Shown piece after piece: positions 1 through 8,640 of a DNA stretch of 41,280 nt; position 1 is the first letter of the stretch; each line of letters begins with the position of its first letter. Made by a program: the position numbers and the translations under genes. The notes beneath the pieces were generated by a model that was not told the origin of the DNA, made no database searches, and worked only from the letters and a program-made list of their open reading frames with translations. Source of the stretch: Firmicutes bacterium UBA911 (GTDB lineage: Bacteria > Bacillota > Desulfotomaculia > Desulfotomaculales > Desulforudaceae); the NCBI GenBank assembly GCA_002294005.1, contig DBEH01000008.1:4012-45291 (forward strand), given 5' to 3'.

Positions 1-80
1 GAGCCGGAGATCAGAATTCAGAATCCAGAATTCAGAATCCAGAATTCAGGAGCCGGAATCCAGAAGCCGGAATTCAGAAT
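1..80. repeat. GAATTCAG/GAATCC short-repeat array inside uvrA frame
   Basis: Irregular tandem units of the type CAGAATTCAGAATC and AGCCGGAATTCAG fill bases 1-80. GCCGGAGATC at 3-12 recurs at 83-92, just where UvrA homology begins (EILFSQNFAC). Related sequences lie at 31195-31354, upstream of argJ. The array may extend beyond the left edge of the window. Confidence 0.75.
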
Positions 81-2210
81 GGGCCGGAGATCCTGTTCAG
101 CCAGAACTTCGCCTGCGTGGACTGTGGTTTTGGCTTCAGCGAGATCACGCCGCGCCTGTTCTCGTTCAACAGCCCGGTGGGGGCCTGCCCGACGTGCACC
201 GGCCTGGGCAGCCGCCTGGAGGTCGACGTCGACCTGGTTATCCCGGACCGGAGCAAGACCTTGTACGAAGGCGCCGTGGCCGCCTGGTCCTGGTGGACCC
301 GGGGTTACCACTTCCTCGAAGGCTTGGCCGGGCACTACGGGTTTGACGTCAACACACCGGTGCGGGAGCTGGACCCGGACCACCTGGACATCATCCTGTA
401 CGGCACCGGCGCGACCCGCGTCCCCTTCAGCTACCGGGACATGACCGGGCGGCTGCGCCGGTACACCGCGCCGTTTGAAGGGGTGGTGCCGTACCTGGGG
501 CGCCGGCACCGGGAGACCACCTCCGACCACGTCCGCGAGGAGACCGAACGGATGATGCGGACCAAGCCCTGCCCGGACTGCGAGGGCCGCCGCCTGAAGC
601 CGGAGGTGCTGGCGATCAAGGTGGGCGGGAGATCGATCGCCGAGGTGGCCGCTCTGTCCATCACCGCGACCGACCAATTTTTCACCGGCCTGAATCTGAC
701 CGCCCGGGAGACGCTGATCGGGCAGCGGGTGCTGAAGGAGCTGCGGGCGCGGCTGGGTTTCCTAGTCAACGTCGGCCTGGACTACCTGACCCTGGACCGC
801 CAGGCGGCCACGCTGTCGGGCGGCGAGGCGCAGCGGATCCGGCTGGCCACCCAGATCGGTTCCGGCCTGGTGGGGGTGCTCTACATCCTGGACGAGCCGA
901 GCATCGGGCTGCACCCCCGGGACAACGGGCGGCTGCTGGACACCCTGAAGCGGCTCCGCGACCTCGGGAACACCCTGATCGTCGTCGAGCACGACGAGGA
1001 GACCATCCGGGCTGCGGACCACATCATCGACATCGGCCCCGGCGCCGGGCTGAACGGCGGCCGGGTGGTGGCGGCGGGCACCCTGCGGGAGATCACCGGC
1101 GCGGACGCTTCCATCACCGGGCAGTACCTGGCCGGCCGGAAGTCGATCGCGGTGCCCCCGGCGCGCCGGACTCCCGGGGAGCGGTGGGTCGAGGTGGTCG
1201 GGGCGCGCGCGCACAATCTCAAGAATATCGATGTATCCTTTCCGCTGGGCGTGTTCACCTGCGTCACCGGGGTTTCCGGGTCGGGGAAAAGCACCCTGGT
1301 GAACGAAATCCTGAACAAGGCGCTGGCTGCCGCCCTGCACGGCGCCCGCACCCACCCGGGGGCGCACGGCGAAATCCTGGGCACGGGGCATTTGGACAAA
1401 GTGATCGACATCGACCAGTCGCCGATCGGGCGGACGCCCCGTTCCAACCCGGCCACCTACACCGGGGTGTTCACCGACATCCGGGAGCTTTTCGCCCTCA
1501 CCCCGGAGGCCCGGATGCGCGGCTACAAGCCCGGCCGGTTCAGCTTCAACGTCCGGGGCGGGCGCTGCGAGGCCTGCCGGGGCGACGGCATTATCCGGAT
1601 CGAGATGCACTTTTTGCCCGACGTGTACGTGCCCTGCGAGGTGTGCGGGGGACGCCGGTACAACCGGGAGACGCTGGACATCCGGTACAAGGGGCGGACC
1701 ATCGCCGGCGTGCTGGAGATGACGGTGGACCAGGCCGCCGAGTTCTTTGCGCCGGTTCCCAAGATCCACCGCCGCCTGGCCACCCTGCAGGACGTGGGAG
1801 TGGGCTACATCCGCCTCGGCCAGCCGGCCACCACGCTCTCGGGCGGCGAGGCGCAGCGGGTGAAGCTGGCTTCCGAGCTTTCGCGGCGGGCGACCGGGCG
1901 CACGCTCTACATCCTGGACGAGCCCACCACCGGGCTGCACTTCGCGGACATCAAGAAGCTTTTGCTGGTATTGCAGCGCCTGGTGGACGCCGGGAACACG
2001 GTGATCGTGATCGAGCACAACCTGGACGTCGTCAAAACGGCCGACCATATCATCGACCTCGGCCCCGAAGGCGGGGACCGCGGCGGCCGGGTGGTGGCGA
2101 GCGGCACCCCCGAGGCGGTGGCCGCCCAACCCGAATCCTACACGGGCCGGTTTCTGCGGCGGGTGCTCGACCGGACCCCCGGCACCAGCCGCGCCGCTGC
2201 CGAAGCCTAA
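81..2210 (+). CDS. uvrA: UvrABC system protein A, 3' part (5' end outside window or disrupted)
   Basis: DNA-damage recognition ATPase of nucleotide excision repair; it loads UvrB on lesions in the cytoplasm. The visible part starts in the first ABC half. The first zinc module (CVDC...CPTC) lies at about 114-197, and the first ABC signature (LSGGEAQRIR) with Walker B (YILDEP) at about 815-905. The second Walker A (GVSGSGKST) is near 1270-1296, the second zinc module (CEAC...CEVC) at about 1566-1650, and the second signature and Walker B at about 1837-1925. The N-terminal Walker A is not visible. The frame stays open back to base 3, but bases 1-80 encode only repeat-derived residues that do not look like UvrA. 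The gene may therefore carry a repeat insertion or be interrupted. The C-terminus (EHNLDVVKTADHIIDLGP) is normal. uvrC follows after 109 bases. Confidence 0.93.
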   Translation, partial: GPEILFSQNFACVDCGFGFSEITPRLFSFNSPVGACPTCTGLGSRLEVDVDLVIPDRSKTLYEGAVAAWSWWTRGYHFLEGLAGHYGFDVNTPVRELDPDHLDIILYGTGATRVPFSYRDMTGRLRRYTAPFEGVVPYLGRRHRETTSDHVREETERMMRTKPCPDCEGRRLKPEVLAIKVGGRSIAEVAALSITATDQFFTGLNLTARETLIGQRVLKELRARLGFLVNVGLDYLTLDRQAATLSGGEAQRIRLATQIGSGLVGVLYILDEPSIGLHPRDNGRLLDTLKRLRDLGNTLIVVEHDEETIRAADHIIDIGPGAGLNGGRVVAAGTLREITGADASITGQYLAGRKSIAVPPARRTPGERWVEVVGARAHNLKNIDVSFPLGVFTCVTGVSGSGKSTLVNEILNKALAAALHGARTHPGAHGEILGTGHLDKVIDIDQSPIGRTPRSNPATYTGVFTDIRELFALTPEARMRGYKPGRFSFNVRGGRCEACRGDGIIRIEMHFLPDVYVPCEVCGGRRYNRETLDIRYKGRTIAGVLEMTVDQAAEFFAPVPKIHRRLATLQDVGVGYIRLGQPATTLSGGEAQRVKLASELSRRATGRTLYILDEPTTGLHFADIKKLLLVLQRLVDAGNTVIVIEHNLDVVKTADHIIDLGPEGGDRGGRVVASGTPEAVAAQPESYTGRFLRRVLDRTPGTSRAAAEA

Positions 2211-2218
2211 AAGGTGAG

Positions 2219-2293
2219 AAAAAGGTGTCAGACACCTTTTTGCCGCACTTTTAGCGACGTCCAAAGTTTCACTGAAAATAGGGGACTGTCCCC
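2219..2293. repeat. Paired palindromes between uvrA and uvrC (REPIN-like)
   Basis: A perfect palindrome with 11-bp arms around one central A (AAAAAGGTGTC / GACACCTTTTT) lies at 2219-2241. A second palindrome, GGGGAC-T-GTCCCC, lies at 2281-2293 and is followed by a T run. The first has A in its centre and the second T, so the two are oppositely oriented members of the same style of element. The T-rich right arms could also help terminate uvrA transcription. Confidence 0.75.
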
Positions 2294-2319
2294 CCTTTTT
2301 ACGGAGGGAGATTGGCAGC

Positions 2320-4164
2320 GTGGAGCCGGTGGAGAAAGCGAAGCATTTTCCGGACAAGCCCGGGGTGTACCTCTTCCGCGGCGCGCGCGGCGAGGTGCTG
2401 TACGTGGGCAAGGCCGTATCCCTCAAAAACCGGGTGCGGTCATACTTCACCGGGGCGCGGAGCGACAAAGTCCAGGCGCTGGTCGGCAAGACGCGGGACG
2501 TGGAGTGCCTGGTGACCGGCTCGGAGATCGAGGCCCTCATCCTGGAGTCGAATCTGATCAAGGAGCACCGGCCGCGCTACAACGTGGTGCTCAAGGACGA
2601 CAAGAGCTACCCGTACCTGAAGGTGACCGTGCAGGAGGACTACCCCCGCACCTTTCTGACCCGCACCCAGCCGCGCGACGGCGCCCGGTACTTCGGTCCC
2701 TACCCGGGCGCGGCGGCGGTGCACGAGACGGTGCGGCTCCTGAGGAAACTCTTCCCGCTCCGTTCCTGCCGCCCGACCCGGTTCAGGCAGCAGCGCCCGT
2801 GCCTGAACCACCACATTGGGCGCTGCCTGGGTCCCTGTTCCGGAACGGTGGATCCCGAGCGGTACCGGGCTATGGTGCAGGAGGTGCTGCTGTTCCTGGA
2901 GGGGCGGCACGCCGAACTGGTCCGCGGCCTGACCCGGAAGATGGCGGCGGCCGCGGCGAACCTGGAATTCGAGCGGGCGGCCGAACTGCGCGACCAGCTC
3001 CGGGCTGTCGAGCAGGTGCTGGCCCGGCAGAGCATTGTGTCCCCCGGGCGGGAGGACCGGGACGTGGTCGCGCTGGCCCGGGACGGAAACCGCGGCCGCG
3101 CGGTTGTGCTGGAAATCAGGGACGGCAAGCTGCTCGGCCGCCACATCCTGGACCTGCAGGGGATCGCGGAGCGCTCCGACGCCGAGGTGCTGGCCGCCTT
3201 TTTGAAGCAGTACTACCGGGAGGCCGGTTTCATCCCGCCCGAGGTGCTGCTCCCCGCCCCGCTGGGCGAGGAGCAGGGAGTGATCGCCGAGTGGCTGGGA
3301 CTGCGGCGGCAAGCGCGCGTCCGGTTGCCCGTGCCCCGGCGCGGCCGCAAACTTGAACTGGTCCGCCTGGCCGAGCAAAACGCCGCCGAGGCCCGGGTCC
3401 AGATGGAGTTCGAACGCGACGCGGGCGAGGCTTTGGCCGAATTGGCCGCCGTCCTGGGGCTGGAACGGGCCCCGGCCCGCCTCGAGGGGTACGACATCTC
3501 CAACATTCAGGGCGCCCACACGGTGGGCGTCATGGTCGTCTTCGAGGACAGCCGCCCGGCCCCCGCTGAATACCGGCAGTTCCGGGTGCGGGAGACCGCC
3601 GGCGCGCCGAACGATTTCGCGGCCATGCGCGAGGTGGTGGCCCGGCGTTTCACCCGGGCCCGCGAAGAGGGGGAGTTGATCGACACGGGGCGGCTCTCGT
3701 CGCGCGACGCCCGCTTTTACCGCCTGCCCGACCTGGTGCTCATCGACGGGGGCAAGGGCCAGCTGAGCGCGGCCCTGGAGGCGCTGCGCGAGACCGGATT
3801 CCAGGCCGTGCCCGTGTTCGCCCTGGCCAAGGAAGAGGAAAAGGTCTATGCCCCGGGACGCAGCGCACCAGTGCCGGTGCCCCCGGACTCCCAGGCCCTT
3901 TTTCTCCTGCAGCACTTGCGCGACGAGGCCCACCGGTTCGCCGTCGGCACCCACCGCCGGACCCGTTCCCGGGAAAGCCTGCGTTCCCTCCTGGAGGAGA
4001 TCGACGGCATCGGGCCGGCGCGGCGCCGCGCCCTGCAGAAAGCCTTCCCGTCCCTGGACGCCCTCAAGGGGGCGACGCCGGCGGAACTAGCCGCCGTCCC
4101 GTCCATGAACCGCAAGGCTGCTCAAGCCGTCTACGACTACTTCCACGACGCTCCCGCCGAATAA
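2320..4164 (+). CDS. uvrC: UvrABC system protein C (excinuclease subunit)
   Basis: Dual endonuclease that makes the 3' and 5' incisions around a UvrB-bound lesion. The 614 residues match the usual family length. An N-terminal GIY-YIG nuclease occupies residues ~11-90 (PGVYLFRG, VLYVGKA). A UVR motif that contacts UvrB is at ~204-240 (FERAAELRDQL). The RNase H-like nuclease spans ~385-540 (GYDISNIQG, LVLIDGGKGQL), and a tandem helix-hairpin-helix lies at ~557-613. The GTG start is preceded by GGAGGGA at about 2303-2309. It sits directly behind uvrA; uvrB, often adjacent in related genomes, is not in view and may lie upstream. Confidence 0.97.
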   Translation: MEPVEKAKHFPDKPGVYLFRGARGEVLYVGKAVSLKNRVRSYFTGARSDKVQALVGKTRDVECLVTGSEIEALILESNLIKEHRPRYNVVLKDDKSYPYLKVTVQEDYPRTFLTRTQPRDGARYFGPYPGAAAVHETVRLLRKLFPLRSCRPTRFRQQRPCLNHHIGRCLGPCSGTVDPERYRAMVQEVLLFLEGRHAELVRGLTRKMAAAAANLEFERAAELRDQLRAVEQVLARQSIVSPGREDRDVVALARDGNRGRAVVLEIRDGKLLGRHILDLQGIAERSDAEVLAAFLKQYYREAGFIPPEVLLPAPLGEEQGVIAEWLGLRRQARVRLPVPRRGRKLELVRLAEQNAAEARVQMEFERDAGEALAELAAVLGLERAPARLEGYDISNIQGAHTVGVMVVFEDSRPAPAEYRQFRVRETAGAPNDFAAMREVVARRFTRAREEGELIDTGRLSSRDARFYRLPDLVLIDGGKGQLSAALEALRETGFQAVPVFALAKEEEKVYAPGRSAPVPVPPDSQALFLLQHLRDEAHRFAVGTHRRTRSRESLRSLLEEIDGIGPARRRALQKAFPSLDALKGATPAELAAVPSMNRKAAQAVYDYFHDAPAE

Positions 4165-4398
4165 CGGCCGGACCCGGCCGTTTGCCAAATCTTGCATCCG
4201 CCCGAGCAGGTATCGAAGGCCCGGTCAGCGAACTTTGATTTTCAGAGGCGTTATGCGCACCACTGCGGATAAACACGTCTCGTCTGAAGGAACATGACGG
4301 GGGAGAAGGTTCGGGGTTGGCCGGGCCGGGCCACCCACATAATGGGGGCGGAGACGGCGGATTTCGTCCGGGTCCGCCCCAGCACGGGGGATACTGTT

Positions 4399-5226
4399 TT
4401 GCTGGACTACGGGCTGGTGGCCATTGACCTGGACGACACCCTGCTCACGAGCGGGCTCGAGGTGTCGCCGCGCGCGGAGCGGGCGATCAGCCGCGCCCGG
4501 GAGGCGGGCGTGGTGGTCACCCTGGCGACCGGGCGGATGTTCCTTTCCGCGGCACCGTTCGCGCGCCGCCTGGGCATAAACGCCCCGATCATCACCTACC
4601 AGGGCGCGCTGGTGAAGCACCCGGCGACCGGCGCCGAACTGCTGCACCGGGCGTTGGCGAACCACACCGCCCGGGCCGTGATCGAACGCCTGCGGGCCCA
4701 CAGCTACCACATCAACGTGTACCTGGACGACCGGCTCTACATGGAAGTCCTGACCGAACTGGGCCGCAGGTACGCCGACCTTTCCCGGGTTGAAGCCCAC
4801 CCGGTGGGCGACCTCCTTGCCTGTCTTGGTGGCCGCAGCCCGACCAAGGTGCTGGCCATCGGCGGCGAGGACGATATCGAGCGCCTGGAACGGGAGATGA
4901 CCGCCCTGTTCCCGGCGGAGCAGGTGCACATCACCCGGTCGAAGCCCAAGTTCCTGGGGTTTTCCCACCCCCGGGCGACCAAAGGTCTTGCGCTGCGGTA
5001 CCTGGCGGAGCATTGCGGCGTCCCGCGGGAAGCCGTAATGGCGATCGGCGACGGTTACAATGACCTGGACATGGTGGCCTGGGCCGGGCTGGGCGTGATG
5101 ATGGGCAACGCCCGGGACGAGGTGAAACGGCACGCGGACCACGTCACGGCGTCCAACGACGCGGACGGCGTGGCCGAGGCCATCGAACGGTTTGTGCTTG
5201 GCGAGAAGCGCGGGAAACACGGATAG
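4399..5226 (+). CDS. Cof-type HAD family hydrolase
   Basis: Predicted cytoplasmic phosphatase of the HAD superfamily, Cof/type IIB group; such enzymes usually dephosphorylate sugar phosphates or other small metabolites. Motif I is AIDLDDTLL at the N-terminus, motif II lies in TLATGRMF, the motif III lysine is probably in PRATKGLAL, and motif IV is GDGYNDLDMV. The frame is open from an ATG at 4294, but the first 35 residues of that longer form do not resemble the family. A TTG at 4399 with GGGGGAT 7 bases upstream gives 275 residues, the usual Cof length, so I prefer it. The substrate cannot be told from sequence. The next gene is a sugar kinase, so a sugar-phosphate role is plausible. Confidence 0.85.
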   Translation: MLDYGLVAIDLDDTLLTSGLEVSPRAERAISRAREAGVVVTLATGRMFLSAAPFARRLGINAPIITYQGALVKHPATGAELLHRALANHTARAVIERLRAHSYHINVYLDDRLYMEVLTELGRRYADLSRVEAHPVGDLLACLGGRSPTKVLAIGGEDDIERLEREMTALFPAEQVHITRSKPKFLGFSHPRATKGLALRYLAEHCGVPREAVMAIGDGYNDLDMVAWAGLGVMMGNARDEVKRHADHVTASNDADGVAEAIERFVLGEKRGKHG

Positions 5227-5354
5227 TAGCGCGGGCGGGTGGTGTCGGGGGGCGCCGAACTTGGCAAGCGCACAGGCACCCCCGAACCCGTTCCGGCGTG
5301 TTCCCGGCGGCGGTACGGGCCAACGGACAAAAGCACGGAAAGCGGGGTGGGCTC

Positions 5355-6317
5355 GTGGGGGCCGACTATGTAGCCGGGGTCGACCTGGGCGGCACCAAAA
5401 TATATACGTTGCTGGCCACGACGGAAGGTACGGTCAAGGCGGAGGCGGAGGTGCCGACCGAGGCCGGGCGGGGATACGAAGCCGTCGTGGAGCGGATTGC
5501 GGAGACGGTGGCCGCGGTCGCGGCCCAGGCCGGCGCGCGCCCCGAAAACATCCGGGCGGTGGGGGTCGGGGCGCCCGGGCCGCTCGACCCGCGGACCGGG
5601 ATCGTGCACCAGGCACCCAACCTGGGTTGGAAAGAGGCGCCCCTGCGGGCCGGCCTGGAGGCACGCCTCGGGCTCCCGGTGCGCCTGGAGAACGACGCCA
5701 ATCTCGGTGCCCTGGGCGAGTACGCCTTCGGCGCCGGCCGGGGCGGCACCGAACTGGTGTACGTCACTGTCAGCACCGGAATCGGCGGCGGGCTCATCCT
5801 GAGAGGGGAGATTTACGGGGGCGCGGGCGGCGGGGCGGGCGAGATCGGGCACATCACCGTTGTTCCCGGCGGCCCGCGCTGCCGCTGCGGGAGCCGGGGG
5901 TGTCTGGAGGCGGTGGCCTCCGGAACGGCGATCGCGCTCCGGGCCCGGGAATTGCTGGACAGGGGCGCGGGCGGGGCGGCGGAAGCGATTACAGCCGCAA
6001 CCGTGGCCCGCGCGGCCGAAGCGGGCGACCCGGAAGCGCGCGCCATCCTGGACGAGGCGGCCTGGCACCTGGGGACCGGGCTGGCCGCCGTAGTCAACCT
6101 GCTCAATCCGGGCCTGGTCGTGCTGGGCGGCGGGGTCATGCGGAGCGGCCGGCTGCTTTGGGAGCGGATGGACCGTTCCCTGCGGGAGCAGGCCCTGGAG
6201 GCGTCCTACCGGCAGGTGCGGCTGGTGCCGGGTGCGCTGGGCGCGCGGGCGGGGGCGCTGGGCGCGGTCGCCCTGGCCCTGCGCGCTGGTTTGTCTATTG
6301 ACTTTGGTAAACACTAG
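5355..6317 (+). CDS. ROK family sugar kinase, probable glucokinase
   Basis: ATP-dependent hexose kinase of the ROK family. The phosphate-binding loop is GVDLGGTK at the N-terminus, and the catalytic Asp is in LENDANLGALGEY. A glycine-rich segment (STGIGGGLI) and the ROK zinc signature (GH...CRCGSRGCLE, one His and three Cys) follow. The C-terminal part has LVVLGGGVM. The GTG at 5355 is preceded by a G-rich site and gives 320 residues, typical of ROK glucokinases; an in-frame GTG at 5298 would add 19 residues without homology. There is no helix-turn-helix, so this is an enzyme and not a ROK repressor. Glucose is the most likely substrate, but fructose or N-acetyl sugars remain possible. Confidence 0.88.
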   Translation: MGADYVAGVDLGGTKIYTLLATTEGTVKAEAEVPTEAGRGYEAVVERIAETVAAVAAQAGARPENIRAVGVGAPGPLDPRTGIVHQAPNLGWKEAPLRAGLEARLGLPVRLENDANLGALGEYAFGAGRGGTELVYVTVSTGIGGGLILRGEIYGGAGGGAGEIGHITVVPGGPRCRCGSRGCLEAVASGTAIALRARELLDRGAGGAAEAITAATVARAAEAGDPEARAILDEAAWHLGTGLAAVVNLLNPGLVVLGGGVMRSGRLLWERMDRSLREQALEASYRQVRLVPGALGARAGALGAVALALRAGLSIDFGKH

Positions 6318-6544
6318 GGCGTGAAAGCATCAAAATTGGCCCGCTCCGGTATCTGGCCTACACCGGGGACGACTCCCTCATTCGGAAGCATATCTAGCCG
6401 GTGCTGCAGGATATTATTTATCCCGGATTCTATTTCCGGAGGCGGTCCGACATTCCAGAAAGGTTGGAGTTGAGGGCAAGGAGATTCTGATAGGCAAGTG
6501 TTCCGTAAGTTATTGTCCTGACCCTTAACTTTAAGGAGGGTGAT

Positions 6545-7612
6545 ATGGTGAGTGGTGTGTTGGATAGCGCGAGGGAGTTGGGAGCGCTGGATTCCACGGG
6601 GATGTTCGAGGCGGCCTGGCACCTGCCCGAACAATGTGAGCAAGCCTGGTCCCTGGCCGGGGAAACGCCCCTGCCCGAAGTGACGGACTGGCGCCAGATC
6701 CTGGTGGCCGGTCTCGGGGGTTCGGCCATCGGCGGGGAACTCTTGCGGGTGTTCGCCGCCGGCAAGCTGCACCTCCCGGTGCTGGTCAACCGGGACTACA
6801 CGCTGCCGTGGTACGTCAACCAGGACACCCTGGTCTTCGCGGTCAGCTACTCCGGGAACACCGAGGAGACCTTAAGCGCCTACGACGCCGCCCGGGAGCG
6901 GGGGGCGTCCGTGGTGGCGGTCACCACCGGCGGGCGACTGGGGGATAAAGCGGCCGCCGACGGTCAAACGGTGATCCGCGTGCCAGCCGGCATCGCCCCG
7001 CGCGCGGCGACCGGGTACCTTTTTATCCCGATGGTGGCCGTGCTTGAGCGGCTGGGGTTTTTCGCCGGGATGCAGGCCGAGGTCGAAGGCCTTTCCGCGC
7101 ACCTGCGGGAACTCCGCGACCGGTACGGCCCCCGGACGCCGACCCGCGAAAACCCGGCCAAGCAACTGGCCTTGAACCTTCGGGACCGGCTGCCCGTGAT
7201 CTGGGGCGCCTCGGGCACCACCGAGGTGGTCGCCCAGCGCTGGAAGGGGCAGCTCAACGAGAATGCCAAGGCGCCCGCTTACTGGAACGTGTTTCCCGAG
7301 CTCAACCACAACGAGGTGGTCGGATTTGAGCAGCCCGGAGACCTCCTGGGCCGGATTTGGCTCATCATCCTGAAAGACGACGCCGATCACCCACGGGTGC
7401 GGCTCCGCATGAAGATCACCCGGGAAATGGTCAGGAAGACGGCCGGCCTGACCGAGGTTCAAGCCTCCGGCCCCACTGAGTTGGCCCGGCTCTATTCGTT
7501 GATTTATCTGGGAGATTACGTTAGCATGTACGTGGCGGCACTGGCCGGGATCGACCCCGGTCCGGTGCGGGTGATCGACCACCTCAAAAACGAACTGGCC
7601 AAACACAAATAG
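6545..7612 (+). CDS. Bifunctional phosphoglucose/phosphomannose isomerase
   Basis: Interconverts glucose-6-phosphate or mannose-6-phosphate with fructose-6-phosphate, feeding glycolysis. It belongs to the SIS-domain PGI/PMI family and is about 350 residues long, shorter than classical Pgi. The first SIS domain carries GLGGSAIGG (~residue 57) and the sugar-phosphate loop SYSGNTEET (~98). The second domain has WGASGTTEVVAQRWKGQLNE and the conserved PELNHNEVVG. The ATG at 6545 follows a strong AAGGAGGGTGAT site. The 227 bases upstream contain no gene that I can see. rapZ starts 20 bases downstream, so the two are probably cotranscribed. Confidence 0.93.
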   Translation: MVSGVLDSARELGALDSTGMFEAAWHLPEQCEQAWSLAGETPLPEVTDWRQILVAGLGGSAIGGELLRVFAAGKLHLPVLVNRDYTLPWYVNQDTLVFAVSYSGNTEETLSAYDAARERGASVVAVTTGGRLGDKAAADGQTVIRVPAGIAPRAATGYLFIPMVAVLERLGFFAGMQAEVEGLSAHLRELRDRYGPRTPTRENPAKQLALNLRDRLPVIWGASGTTEVVAQRWKGQLNENAKAPAYWNVFPELNHNEVVGFEQPGDLLGRIWLIILKDDADHPRVRLRMKITREMVRKTAGLTEVQASGPTELARLYSLIYLGDYVSMYVAALAGIDPGPVRVIDHLKNELAKHK

Positions 7613-7632
7613 ACTCGGGGTGTGATGCAATC

Positions 7633-8517
7633 ATGGCGGGGACCAGGCTCCTGATTGTCACCGGTCTGTCCGGAGCGGGCAAGACCCAGGCCGTACGGTG
7701 TCTGGAGGACCTGGGGTTCTTTTGTGTCGACAATCTGCCCCCAAAGCTGATACCTAAGTTTGCCGAGCTTTGCGCCCAGACCACCGGAAAGATAGAGCGG
7801 ATCGCGCTGGTGGTCGACATCCGGGGAGGGGAGTTCTTCGCCACCGTCCTTGACGTGTTGGACGATCTCAAAGACCAGAGTCTCCGTTATGAAATCCTCT
7901 ACCTGGAGGCCTCGAACGAGACCCTGGTGCGCCGCTTCAAGGAGTCCAGGCGCCCGCACCCGTTGAGCACCTCGGGGGAGATCGTGGAAGGGATTGAGGC
8001 CGAACGGATGGCGCTGCGGGAACTGCGCGGACTGGCCCACAAGATCATCGACACCTCCAATTTCTCCGTGGCCCAGCTCAAGCAAGAGATAGCCAACCTC
8101 TACGGTGGCAATGGCGACCGGGAGCGTTTGGCGATCACCGCTGTTTCTTTCGGCTACAAGTACGGAATTCCCCTGGACGCCGACCTGGTCATCGATGTCC
8201 GGTTTCTGCCCAACCCCCATTACGAACCCCAACTCCAGCCCCTGACCGGGCTCGAAGAGGCGGTAAAGGACTACGTCTTCGAAGCGCCCATCACCGGCGA
8301 GTTTCTTTCCCACCTGCAAAACCTGTTCGATTTTCTGATCCCGCAATATATCCGGGAAGGCAAGACCACGTTGACATTGGCCATCGGGTGCACCGGCGGC
8401 AAGCACCGGTCGGTGGTGCTGGCCAACTGGCTCGGAGCACAATTGCGGGAGCGCAACCACCGGATCGTCGTCCGGCACCGTGACCTGGGCCGGGACACTG
8501 CCGACGCAAATCAATAG
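7633..8517 (+). CDS. rapZ: RapZ/YvcJ family nucleotide-binding protein
   Basis: GTP/ATP-binding P-loop protein. In E. coli RapZ is an RNA-binding adaptor that controls glucosamine-6-phosphate synthase; the Bacillus homologue YvcJ has a less defined role. Walker A GLSGAGKTQ is at residues 11-19, followed by LEDLGFFCVDNLPP. The C-terminal half holds RFLPNPHY and the conserved IGCTGGKHRSV near residue 255. The 294 residues match the family. In most Firmicutes yvcK and then whiA follow; here whiA follows directly and yvcK is missing. The ATG is 20 bases after the isomerase. Confidence 0.95.
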   Translation: MAGTRLLIVTGLSGAGKTQAVRCLEDLGFFCVDNLPPKLIPKFAELCAQTTGKIERIALVVDIRGGEFFATVLDVLDDLKDQSLRYEILYLEASNETLVRRFKESRRPHPLSTSGEIVEGIEAERMALRELRGLAHKIIDTSNFSVAQLKQEIANLYGGNGDRERLAITAVSFGYKYGIPLDADLVIDVRFLPNPHYEPQLQPLTGLEEAVKDYVFEAPITGEFLSHLQNLFDFLIPQYIREGKTTLTLAIGCTGGKHRSVVLANWLGAQLRERNHRIVVRHRDLGRDTADANQ

Positions 8518-8596
8518 GCACATATGTGTTAATCAGGCAATAGAGTCACACAAAAAGGCCTTTAAAGGAGTTTTAGGTCAGCACTATTTATGATTA

Positions 8597-8605
8597 TGCT
8601 ATAAT
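8597..8605 (+). promoter_or_regulatory. Extended -10 promoter of whiA
   Basis: TGCTATAAT is a perfect extended -10 (TGn plus TATAAT) in an AT-rich patch within GC-rich surroundings, 36 bases before the whiA start. No good -35 lies 17 bases upstream, as is common for extended -10 promoters. Confidence 0.65.
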
Positions 8606-8640
8606 AATAAACAGCAAACAGTGGGAGGCAGGGCTGGCCT

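Noticed and set aside
1..80. CRISPR-like repeat array
   Set aside because: Units are short, irregular and overlapping, without unique spacers of constant length, and no cas gene is present.
6318..6544. Possible promoter or small gene before the PGI/PMI gene
   Set aside because: No hexamer pair with good spacing and no start codon with a binding site other than the gene itself could be supported.
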